Below, one piece after another: positions 1 through 5,885 of a DNA stretch of 10,976 nt (its first letter is position 1; the number at the start of each line of letters is the position of its first letter). Below the pieces are notes generated by a model. The model searched no databases and was not told where the DNA came from. It saw only the letters and a list, made by a program, of their open reading frames with translations. A program made the translations under genes and the position numbers. The stretch is from Thiocapsa sp. UBA6158 (lineage in GTDB: Bacteria; Pseudomonadota; Gammaproteobacteria; Chromatiales; Chromatiaceae): assembly GCF_002423035.1 (NCBI RefSeq), contig NZ_DIUM01000026.1, forward strand, positions 1 to 10,976, written 5' to 3'.

Positions 1-5
1 AGGTG

Positions 6-32
6 ATCCTGAAAAGCACTATAATTCAGGAT
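6..32. repeat. Small inverted repeat (hairpin) at left edge
   Basis: ATCCTGAA at 6-13 is perfectly matched by TTCAGGAT at 25-32, with an 11-base loop. No T-run follows on either strand, so this is not a convincing intrinsic terminator. The rest of 1-198 holds no gene I can support: the open frames there lack a family resemblance and a ribosome site. Confidence 0.5.
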
Positions 33-198
33 TGCAGAACATGGCCCAGGAAAGGGAAAGGAATAGGCAGACAACCTGCACGACCCGGAAGGTTCTGAAT
101 TCATGGCGGACGGTATGTGACTGATAAAGCAATAGTGCGGGATGGTGCCCCCCCCGATCCAGCATGCTCCCGCCAGCAGGTCGATGTCTTGATGTACA

Positions 199-236
199 CC
201 CCACCCTTATGGCTCCTCCGAGCCGCATTGGTGGGG
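199..236 (-). terminator. Nested stem-loop spanning the HNH gene stop codon
   Basis: CCCCACC (199-205) pairs with GGTGGGG (230-236). Inside it GGCTC (211-215) pairs with GAGCC (220-224). The two stems are separated by a symmetric 5/5 internal loop, and the stop codon of the HNH gene (207-209) lies in that loop. No U-run follows on the minus strand, so Rho-independent termination is uncertain; it may instead protect the 3' end or be coincidental. Confidence 0.4.
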
Positions 237-992
237 GGTTTGCATCGTGTCATACATCAATGCACGATAAAGATTCCGCAAAGCTCCTTTTTCCTCTTCG
301 CTATCAGATAGCCTTCCTCGCATTGTAGTATAGGCTAATTCTTTGACAGTTAGAGTGCTTTTGCCCGGTGTCTCTACTTCATTAGTATAGTCGAACACCC
401 AAACACCCTTCTTTTTCAATAAAAGCTGGAATGAGTGGCGTGGCTCTTCTCCGTATATACGAAGCTGATGATGTTTGTACGTTGAATAGATAAACCTTCT
501 TCTCTGCGATACTCCTTCATCCCAATGAGATTTGTGTACAAAACCGGCTACATTCTTGTACAAGTGGACAATGCTACTACTCAACTGGCGATCTTCCTGA
601 GTAAGGTGCTCAATGCACGTACTCCCAACAACCATGTAGCCCCATTTAGGATGGTAGGTAAGGTGCTCATACCGGATTTCAGCACCGCAACCGTTTCTTT
701 CGCAAGTACCATCCTGGCCTCCTAGATCATCTATGGACAAGAGGATCCACCCTCTATCAGGTTCAATTAGCCCGTGTTCCCTGGCGTGACACCCTTTGCA
801 TAAAGTTCGACATGCGCTTAGGGCATATTCCCACGGAGCCTTACCAGCCACGTAGATGTCATGATGAACCTGTAGCGTTACGTCTGCCGACGCGCGTCCA
901 CAATGGAGGCACTTATATCCATCCCGTCGCTTCACCTTCTCCGCGAAATCGACCCAATCCTTATTGGTGTAAATGTTCGTAGCATAGCCCAT
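207..992 (-). CDS. HNH endonuclease-like protein with second Cys-rich module
   Basis: 261 aa. Residues 13-73 form an HNH (beta-beta-alpha-metal) nuclease module: C28-x2-C31, the HH pair at 43-44, C65-x2-C68-H69 and H73. The pattern of the HH pair, a PWEY-like stretch (53-56) and CxxCH is typical of HNH proteins of phages and mobile elements that cut DNA with one metal ion. A second possible zinc site follows: C97-x4-C102 and C126-x2-H129. Residues 140-261 are basic and aromatic-rich, and I do not recognise them. The gene is clearly more AT-rich than its neighbours, consistent with acquisition. The ATG at 992 has no clear Shine-Dalgarno, but a good promoter lies 34-62 bases upstream. It lies 170 bases downstream of the integrase on the same strand, so it is probably cargo of the same element. 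Biological role (defence, homing, phage packaging) cannot be decided from sequence. Confidence 0.8.
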   Translation of the reverse strand: MGYATNIYTNKDWVDFAEKVKRRDGYKCLHCGRASADVTLQVHHDIYVAGKAPWEYALSACRTLCKGCHAREHGLIEPDRGWILLSIDDLGGQDGTCERNGCGAEIRYEHLTYHPKWGYMVVGSTCIEHLTQEDRQLSSSIVHLYKNVAGFVHKSHWDEGVSQRRRFIYSTYKHHQLRIYGEEPRHSFQLLLKKKGVWVFDYTNEVETPGKSTLTVKELAYTTMRGRLSDSEEEKGALRNLYRALMYDTMQTPHQCGSEEP

Positions 993-1025
993 TGTGATTT
1001 GCGCCGATTCTCATAACGCAATAAC

Positions 1026-1054
1026 ATTGTAGCGTGCATGTGCCACCTTGTGCA
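1026..1054 (-). promoter_or_regulatory. Predicted sigma70-type promoter of HNH gene
   Basis: On the minus strand, TGCACA (1054-1049, 4/6 to consensus), a 17-base spacer and TACAAT (1031-1026, 5/6). A start near 1019 would give a leader of about 27 bases. The gene therefore likely has its own promoter rather than depending only on the integrase transcript. Confidence 0.5.
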
Positions 1055-1138
1055 TAGGGTGCGTATGCCCGAGGAACCAAGTTTAAGGGGGGCGGTACAA
1101 CCGATCTACAGTATCAGTCTCCGAGGTCCAGGTGGCAC
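1040..1138. repeat. 9-bp inverted repeat around HNH promoter
   Basis: GTGCCACCT (1040-1048) sits in the spacer of the predicted HNH promoter. Its exact reverse complement AGGTGGCAC is at 1130-1138, inside a near-perfect small palindrome AGGTG-g-CACCT (1130-1140). It could be a two-site operator or a long-range RNA pairing in the integrase 3' region. Chance occurrence is possible. Confidence 0.35.
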
Positions 1139-1162
1139 CTCACGCGAGCCCGGTGAACTTCC

Positions 1163-2722
1163 TCACGCGCCCCGTAGTGCAGCCAGTACCGCCGCCCTCC
1201 TCTCCTCTGGTAGCCCGCTCACCAAGTCCGCGATCAAGGTCTCCGCGTCCTCTCCCGTTGGGCGTGCTTCCGCCCTTGGACCATCGGTATGGGGCAACAG
1301 CCCCGCCTTCCCGAGGATGTGGTCCTCTACGAGCTGCGAAGCGTCCCGTAGATCCCCCAGACCCGAGATCTGGTAACCAGCCGTGACATCACGCGAGCCG
1401 GAGAGGTGGTTCAGGAGCCGCTTCAGAACCAACTGCGGAACACCCTCCCTGAGAGCTGCGGATGCGAAGACCCGCCGAAGGTCGTGAGAGGTTGCCACCA
1501 AACCGGTTCGGGTGGTGATCGTTTCGTGGAGGGCTCGGAGATCCTTGATCGGGTTCACATGGGTGCGTCCAGGGAACACCAACGGGCTCTCCGTCTCGGA
1601 AGGGTCGCCTCCTCCTTGGGTCGCTACCGCTCCTTGGCTCTCCGGTTCGGTGATGGTGAACCGGTCCCTCTCCCGGAAGCGTGCCTCCAGGATCTCCCGG
1701 ACCCGCCGGGTCATGGGTCGAAGGAGTGGTCGGCCATTCTTCGACCGAGGTGCCGGTACCTTGATGGTCCCCTGCTGGAAGTCGACCAGATCCCACGTCA
1801 AGGTCGCCAGCTCGTTCAACCTGAGCCCGGTCAGAACCAAGGCTTCCAAGAGGTCGCACGCTCTCACCCGCACACCTTGGCTGGTTGGGTCTGCTTTCAA
1901 GGCGTGGAGGGCTGCGAACCAATCCCCTAGGCGCTCCTCGGGGATGATGGTCTCCTTCCTCGGAACATCGTTCCACCGGGCCTTGGTAGCCCCAGCCGTC
2001 CTCCGCTTGTTCAATGCAAGGGAGACGGGATTGTCCCCAAAGATCGGGTTACCTTCCACGTCACGGTATTGATCCCTTGCCCAGTTCCATAAGAGCCGCA
2101 GAACGCGGAAGTCATGGTCTGCCCGCGATGGACTCTCCTTGCTGCGTTCACGGTGAAGCTCCCGAACGAAGGTTTCGGTGAACTCGGACAAGGGACGGTC
2201 CACATGGGCCTTGAAGGTTGTCGTCACCCCGAGAAGGTAGTTCTTGCGGGTACCTTCCGAGAGATCCGCTTGTTCCAAGAACCTATCAAGGACTTGGCCA
2301 TAGGGCACCGCTGCACCCTTCGCCACGGCTTGCTCGTTGGCTAGCTTCGCGGCTTCACGCTTACGTTCCACCCTCTGGTCGACACCTTGCTCAAGGTTCC
2401 GCAACTCCTCAAGCGTCTTGTCTCGGGCCATCTCGATCGTGAACACCTTCCGCTCCCCGATACGGAGGGCACGCTTCTTACCTTGAATCTTCCGAACGAG
2501 GTAGAAGGCGATGATGGGATCGTCCAGGGTGGGGTTGCCCCCCTTCTTCTTGAGCCGAATCCTCAGGCAAAGCCCAGGGACGGACTGCTTGCCTCCACGG
2601 TCCCGAATCCAGGCATCCCCGTCCGAGGGGATCGAGCTGGGATCAGTCCGGTACCCAGCGAGGGTGTTCGAGACCCAAGCATCCAGAGCCCTCTCGGTGA
2701 AATTGATTTGTGCAGTGGCCAT
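1163..2722 (-). CDS. int: Tyrosine recombinase / phage-type integrase
   Basis: 519 aa. Residues about 1-115 resemble the DUF4102-type arm-binding domain of P4-like integrases (a GLCLRIR strand at 50-56, then basic strands). About 138-240 is a SAM-like core-binding domain, and about 255-470 the catalytic domain. All catalytic positions are visible: R301 (LTGLR), K328 (SKNGRP), H413 and R416 (SHDLRR), H439 (LLNHLSG) and Y450 (TAGYQ), so it should be active. Residues 355-380 are a low-complexity insert before the final catalytic box. I chose the ATG at 2722 because GAGG lies 6 bases upstream. An upstream in-frame extension to 2833 would cross the phased repeats as a proline-rich stretch and would begin upstream of the predicted promoter. 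The gene starts 172 bases from a tRNA-Leu gene, a classic integration target. Insertion or excision of the accessory segment is the likely role. Confidence 0.93.
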   Translation of the reverse strand: MATAQINFTERALDAWVSNTLAGYRTDPSSIPSDGDAWIRDRGGKQSVPGLCLRIRLKKKGGNPTLDDPIIAFYLVRKIQGKKRALRIGERKVFTIEMARDKTLEELRNLEQGVDQRVERKREAAKLANEQAVAKGAAVPYGQVLDRFLEQADLSEGTRKNYLLGVTTTFKAHVDRPLSEFTETFVRELHRERSKESPSRADHDFRVLRLLWNWARDQYRDVEGNPIFGDNPVSLALNKRRTAGATKARWNDVPRKETIIPEERLGDWFAALHALKADPTSQGVRVRACDLLEALVLTGLRLNELATLTWDLVDFQQGTIKVPAPRSKNGRPLLRPMTRRVREILEARFRERDRFTITEPESQGAVATQGGGDPSETESPLVFPGRTHVNPIKDLRALHETITTRTGLVATSHDLRRVFASAALREGVPQLVLKRLLNHLSGSRDVTAGYQISGLGDLRDASQLVEDHILGKAGLLPHTDGPRAEARPTGEDAETLIADLVSGLPEERRAAVLAALRGA

Positions 2723-2772
2723 CGGGAACCTCGGGAGTTTGGGGGGAACCTCTGGGGGAACCCTGGGGGAAC
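2723..2772. repeat. Phased direct repeats in integrase leader
   Basis: GGGGGAAC occurs at 2742-2749, 2754-2761 and 2765-2772, a period of 12 then 11 bases (about one helical turn). A shorter copy, GGGAAC, is at 2724-2729. They lie between the predicted integrase -10 box and the start codon. Possible roles are arm-type integrase sites, excisionase sites, or an operator for autoregulation. Confidence 0.55.
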
Positions 2773-2783
2773 TTTCGAGGGTG

Positions 2784-2813
2784 AAAATAGCGGAATATGG
2801 TGACCTTCCGCAA
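2784..2813 (-). promoter_or_regulatory. Predicted integrase promoter
   Basis: On the minus strand, TTGCGG (2813-2808) and TATTTT (2789-2784) are separated by 18 bases. Transcription would start around 2777, directly upstream of or within the GGGGGAAC repeats. Two AAGGTC copies (minus strand, at 2819-2814 and 2807-2802) flank the -35 box. Confidence 0.4.
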
Positions 2814-2852
2814 GACCTTACGGTGCGGCACAATCAAGGGGAAACCGGGTTA

Positions 2853-2879
2853 TTGCAATGCTATACAGCGACTTACACT
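2853..2879 (+). promoter_or_regulatory. Possible tRNA-Leu promoter
   Basis: TTGCAA (2853-2858) and TACACT (2874-2879) are separated by 15 bases, shorter than ideal. The -10 lies 15 bases before the mature tRNA, a normal distance. If the left segment is inserted DNA, this promoter would belong to the element or be a rebuilt one. Confidence 0.35.
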
Positions 2880-2894
2880 AGGTTGCGCTGCGTT

Positions 2895-2981
2895 GCCGGG
2901 GTGGCGAAATTGGTAGACGCATCAGACTCAAAATCTGACGGGAGCGATCCCATGCCGGTTCGAGTCCGGCCCTCGGTACCA
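2895..2981 (+). tRNA. leuX: tRNA-Leu (anticodon CAA)
   Basis: An 87-base class II tRNA. The anticodon stem TCAGA/TCTGA encloses the loop CTCAAAA, giving anticodon CAA, which reads UUG. There is a long variable arm (GGGA/TCCC), a T-arm GCCGG-TTCGAGT-CCGGC, and an encoded CCA at 2979-2981. The overall sequence closely follows the leuX pattern. The acceptor stem contains two G-U wobbles (positions 1-72 and 5-68). leuX-type genes are established integration hotspots, and here a tyrosine recombinase lies on the 5' side. Confidence 0.95.
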
Positions 2982-2990
2982 ATACAAGAC

Positions 2991-3022
2991 AAGGGGTTAG
3001 GCTAAAAGCCTAACCCTTTTTT
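2991..3022 (+). terminator. Rho-independent terminator of tRNA-Leu
   Basis: GGGTTAGGCT (2994-3003) pairs perfectly with AGCCTAACCC (3007-3016) around an AAA loop. The stem is extended by one G-U and two A-U pairs and followed by a run of T to 3022. It lies 10 bases after the tRNA CCA end. Confidence 0.92.
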
Positions 3023-3118
3023 CGTTGCCTGCCGGGCTTCATGGGGCACTCATGGCGCACTTGCTCGCAACACACCACCGAAAACTACGCTCAACCCGAC
3101 CGACCGCCGGAATCGAGC

Positions 3119-3187
3119 TTAACCCTCCGGGTGTTTCTTGCAAAACCGGGCGATGACACTCTCGTCCAGATTCAAGATCTGATGCAT
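3119..3187 (-). pseudogene. 22-aa reading frame, possible nucleotidyltransferase remnant
   Basis: ATG at 3187, preceded by GGAGAG at 3199-3194 with 6-base spacing, a strong ribosome site; stop TAA at 3121-3119. The peptide reads MHQILNLDESVIARFCKKHPEG. The I-A-x-FC-K-K-H pattern resembles the first residues of MNT-type minimal nucleotidyltransferases, where the next residues would normally lead into a GS-containing active site. That continuation is absent: the frame stops two codons later and I see no trace of it in other frames. It may be a truncated gene start left by deletion at this tRNA locus, or a genuine tiny gene. It reads away from the shell-protein gene, 100 bases downstream of its stop. 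Confidence 0.35.
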
Positions 3188-3253
3188 AAGGGGCTCTCCT
3201 GCAGCGACCGCAACTGCGGCGTCGGCCCAAGCCGGGGTTCCCAAACCCTCGCC

Positions 3254-3286
3254 GCCGCCTGAGCTACGGCGTAGGATCAGGGCGGC
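3254..3286 (-). terminator. Strong hairpin just after shell-protein stop
   Basis: On the plus strand GCCGCCTGA (3254-3262) pairs with TCAGGGCGGC (3277-3286) with one bulged base. Inside it CTAC (3264-3267) pairs with GTAG (3271-3274). It begins 2 bases after the stop codon of the csoS1D-like gene. There is no proper U-run, so it is a likely 3' end or Rho-assisted terminator of the three-gene operon. Confidence 0.5.
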
Positions 3287-3287
3287 C

Positions 3288-3902
3288 TCAAACCCTCGAA
3301 AGGTTGTGGATGGCGGCGACGGCCGCTTTCCCGGCGGCATCGATATCGGCCTCGCGTCCGGCTAGGGTCAGACGCCCGAAAGCACCGACCGCCCGCACGT
3401 CGATGAGCGTCACGTTCGACGCCTTCTCCGCCTCGTTGGCGGCATACACGACATAGCCGGCGGGCTCGGTCTCCAGGAAGAACATGCTCTGGCCGGGCAG
3501 GATCATGGATCCGCGTCGATCCTGGCGATTGATCAGGACTGCATGGTCGGGCGTGATCGAGCGGATCGTCTCCTTCCAGGCGATCCGGCAGGACTTGCGG
3601 GCGCCCTCGGTCGTGTCGAGTGCGTTCAAGACCGCACGACCGGCATCCATGACGTCGCTCTGATCGCGGTGGTGGATGACCATGGACCCGAAGGCGCGCT
3701 CCACGACCTGCTGTCCCAGATGCACCCGCGTCGCCTTCAGCGCGATGTCCGTCAGGCGGTGCACCGCCATCCCCGGGGCAACCTCGATCCAGAGACAGGC
3801 ATCGCCCGGCACCGGCAGGAAGCCTTGCGAGACGGTGCCTAAATACTCGGCGAGCTGCGGCTGAAGCGAATCGATGAAGACGTAGGTCCGAAGCTCGATC
3901 AT
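3288..3902 (-). CDS. csoS1D: Tandem-BMC (BMC-T) shell protein, CsoS1D-like
   Basis: 204 aa with two BMC domains: about 1-95 (starting ELRTYVFIDSLQPQ) and about 118-202 (INRQDRRGSMILPGQ, then AANEAEKASNVTLIDVRAVGAFGRL). This matches my memory of CsoS1D, the alpha-carboxysome trimeric shell protein whose stacked trimers form a large gated pore. The Glu-Arg pair in VVERAFG (E68-R69) matches the conserved gating pair of that family. The ATG at 3902 is chosen because it overlaps the upstream stop as ATGA and begins exactly where the family conservation begins; a purine-rich AGAAGAG lies before it. There is no N-terminal extension, which some family members have. Translation is probably coupled to the DNA glycosylase gene. 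No RuBisCO or other carboxysome gene is in the window, so this copy appears separated from the main cso cluster. BMC-T assignment is firm, the exact subfamily less so. Confidence 0.85.
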   Translation of the reverse strand: MIELRTYVFIDSLQPQLAEYLGTVSQGFLPVPGDACLWIEVAPGMAVHRLTDIALKATRVHLGQQVVERAFGSMVIHHRDQSDVMDAGRAVLNALDTTEGARKSCRIAWKETIRSITPDHAVLINRQDRRGSMILPGQSMFFLETEPAGYVVYAANEAEKASNVTLIDVRAVGAFGRLTLAGREADIDAAGKAAVAAIHNLSRV

Positions 3903-4627
3903 GGGGTCTCTTCTGATGCTGTTGTCCCGCGCCGACGCCGCTGCGCCGTGCGCGATGAAGTGGATGAATCCGAGGGACTCGACGCTGCTGCGGCGCAGGT
4001 CCGGCGCAACGCGCAACGCTCGCATGCGGCACGCGTCCGACAGACCTCTTTGCCCTGCGACACGATGAGCGCATGGTACTCCTTGAGCATCGGCACGTCA
4101 GGGCCGAGTGCCTGCTCGAAGGCGCGACGAATGCCCTCGTAGGTCTCCCCGCCGGCGAGCAGACCCAGTCGTGCGAAGATCCGGCGCGTATAGGCATCGA
4201 CGACGAAGACTGGGCGGTCGAAGGCATACAGCAGGATATCGTCTGCGGTCTCGGGGCCGATCCCTTTGATCGCCAGGAGCCGAGCGCGCAGCTCGGGGGT
4301 CGCCAGCGCATCCAGCCCCCCATGGCCGCCGGCCTGCAAGTAGGCCTCGCAAAACGCCCGGACCCGCTGCGACTTGACGTTGAAATACCCGGAGGGTCGC
4401 AGCGCATCGGCGAGCTCGAGCGGATCCAGGGCGAGGATCGACTCGGCGTCGAGCGGGATGCGCGAGCGCAGACGCTCCAATGCGCGCTCGACGTTCGTCC
4501 AGGCGGTATTTTGCGTCAGGATCGCCCCGATCATCACCTCGAAAGCGGTCTGCGCAGGCCACCAGTCCTGCTCGCCGAAGGCCTCGAGCAGCCTCGCATA
4601 AACAGCTCGCAGCGCTGCGGCGTCCAC
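3899..4627 (-). CDS. Endonuclease III-like DNA glycosylase (HhH-GPD)
   Basis: 242 aa. The helix-hairpin-helix motif is at 117-132 (IKGIGPETADDIL), and the catalytic aspartate is D144 in VVDAYTRRI. The lysine used by bifunctional Nth enzymes at the position after G-x-G-x is glutamate here (E126), so it should act as a monofunctional glycosylase of the MagIII/MIG-like group, removing damaged bases without strand cleavage. A 4Fe-4S type motif C196-x5-C202-x2-C205-x5-C211 is present; classical Nth has x6 in the first gap. Residues 212-242 are a Ser/Thr/Arg tail without family resemblance. The start is GTG (4627), directly abutting the stop of the GlgC-like gene, and the stop overlaps the shell-protein start by 4 bases, so all three genes are very likely cotranscribed. 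Substrate cannot be read from sequence. Confidence 0.88.
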   Translation of the reverse strand: MDAAALRAVYARLLEAFGEQDWWPAQTAFEVMIGAILTQNTAWTNVERALERLRSRIPLDAESILALDPLELADALRPSGYFNVKSQRVRAFCEAYLQAGGHGGLDALATPELRARLLAIKGIGPETADDILLYAFDRPVFVVDAYTRRIFARLGLLAGGETYEGIRRAFEQALGPDVPMLKEYHALIVSQGKEVCRTRAACERCALRRTCAAAASSPSDSSTSSRTAQRRRRGTTASEETP

Positions 4628-5866
4628 TCAGGGAATCTTGGTGACGACCACCACACCCTTCTCGGAGACGGTAAAGCGCTCGCGGTCGGCCTTCAGATCC
4701 TGACCGATCCGCATCCGCGGCGGGATCGCCACATCCTTCTCGACGATGCAGTTGCGCAGGTGTGCGCCCTGCCCGACCGTCACGCCGCTGAAGAGGATGG
4801 ATGACTCCACGATGGCCCCGTCCTGCACCCGCACCTTCGGAAAGAGGACCGAATGATTCACACCGCCGCCACTGATGACGGTGCCGGCGGCCAACATGGA
4901 GTTGACGAAGATGCCCTCGTTCCCGCTCGTCGCACCGGGAACCGTGCGGGCCGGGGGATACTGGCCCTGGTAGGTGTGGATGTTCCAGTCGGCCTGATAG
5001 AGATCCAGAGGAGGCTCGGCACGCAACAGGGCCATATTCGCTTGGTAATAGGCGTCGATCGAGGACAGATCGCACCAGTAGCGATCCGGGGTCACGCGCC
5101 CGCGGTCCTGGCCGAAACGATAGGCGACGACGCTGTGATCCGCGACGACGGGTGCGACCATGTCCAGGGCCAGATCCGTGTCCGCAACCGCGCACTCGTC
5201 ACGGCGCGCCTGATCCAGACGCGCCATCTCTTCGAGCAGAAAACCACGGTCGAAGACATAGACCCCCATGGTCTCCAAGCGCTCGGTCTCGTCCGGAATC
5301 GGCGCGACGAGCGAGTTCTCGACCGGCGCCGGTGGACTGAACCCCGCGATACGCTCGCCCTCGGTCAGCTGCACGCGCGCCTGTGTCCCGGAGCCACGCC
5401 CGTTGACCGCACGCACCGCGACCGTGATCTGCGCCTTCGACTCGGCATGCGCGCGCACCAGCTCGGCATAATCCATGCGGTAGACGGCACCGCCGTCCAA
5501 GACCAGGATCTGGCTAGCGCGGCTGCGCTCGATCAGATAGCGATTCTGACGGATGGCATCGAAGGGACCGGCGTACCACTCCTGGCTCTCGCGCATCTGC
5601 GGCGGGACCGGGGTGATGAACTCGCGCAGCTCGGGATTGAAGATCGACCAGCCATCGCGCAGATGTTTGTGCAGCGAGTGGCTCTTGTACTGGGTCAGCA
5701 CCAGGACCTGTCGCAATCCGGAATGCAGACAGTTGGCCAGGGTGAAATCAATGACTCGATATTTGCCGCCGAAGGGCACCGCCGCCTTCGTGCGGTGCTC
5801 CGTCAGCGGAGCGGGACCCGCCCCGCGATCGATGGCAAGGACAAGGATAAGCGTCTCGGTAGGCAT
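4628..5866 (-). CDS. GlgC-family protein with degenerate active site
   Basis: 412 aa, full length for bacterial glucose-1-phosphate adenylyltransferase (GlgC; glucose-1-P + ATP to ADP-glucose + PPi, first step of glycogen synthesis). The N-terminal nucleotidyltransferase fold covers about 1-275 and the left-handed beta-helix region about 300-412. Well-kept segments include KAAVPFGGKYRVIDF (27-41), ETMGVYVFD (198-206), YWCDLSSIDAYYQAN (263-277) and the C-terminal ERFTVSEKGVVVVTK. The normal GGRGxRL nucleotide loop reads AIDRGAGPAPL (11-21). The catalytic GDH of the SGDHIY motif is GGA (125-127), losing the metal-binding Asp. The sugar-phosphate FxEKP motif is FSPPAP (176-181), losing the Lys. 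I infer that it is probably catalytically inactive or greatly altered, perhaps a regulatory subunit as GlgD is in Firmicutes. The ATG at 5866 lacks a clear Shine-Dalgarno. It heads the operon. Confidence 0.88.
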   Translation of the reverse strand: MPTETLILVLAIDRGAGPAPLTEHRTKAAVPFGGKYRVIDFTLANCLHSGLRQVLVLTQYKSHSLHKHLRDGWSIFNPELREFITPVPPQMRESQEWYAGPFDAIRQNRYLIERSRASQILVLDGGAVYRMDYAELVRAHAESKAQITVAVRAVNGRGSGTQARVQLTEGERIAGFSPPAPVENSLVAPIPDETERLETMGVYVFDRGFLLEEMARLDQARRDECAVADTDLALDMVAPVVADHSVVAYRFGQDRGRVTPDRYWCDLSSIDAYYQANMALLRAEPPLDLYQADWNIHTYQGQYPPARTVPGATSGNEGIFVNSMLAAGTVISGGGVNHSVLFPKVRVQDGAIVESSILFSGVTVGQGAHLRNCIVEKDVAIPPRMRIGQDLKADRERFTVSEKGVVVVTKIP

Positions 5867-5885
5867 AGCGCAGCGGAATCACCGA

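Larger units (their letters stand above)
2982..3287. other. 306-base gap between tRNA-Leu and shell-protein gene
   Basis: Contains the tRNA terminator (2991-3022), a 22-codon minus-strand reading frame with a good ribosome site (3119-3187) and the hairpin that follows the shell-protein gene (3254-3286). I see nothing recognisable in 3023-3118. No copy of the tRNA 3' end, expected of an attachment-site duplication, is visible here. Confidence 0.7.

Noticed and set aside
2742..2772. GGGGGAAC repeats as a CRISPR array
   Set aside because: Units are 8 bases with 3-4 base gaps, far too short for repeats and spacers; no cas genes are present.
2723..2833. In-frame N-terminal extension of the integrase to 2833
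   Set aside because: It would translate the GGGGGAAC repeats into a proline-rich stretch without family resemblance and begin upstream of the predicted promoter. The ATG at 2722 has a well-spaced GAGG.
2991..3022. tRNA terminator stem as an integration attachment repeat
   Set aside because: The perfect stem, 3-base loop and T-run make a standard terminator, and no second copy is visible in the window.
3903..4025. Longer shell-protein start at 4025
   Set aside because: The extra 41 residues are the glycosylase tail in another frame; the ATGA overlap and the family start support 3902.
3277..4407. 376-aa minus-strand open frame across the glycosylase and shell-protein genes
   Set aside because: Arg/Ser/Pro-rich shadow of the two real genes in another frame, no domain resemblance.
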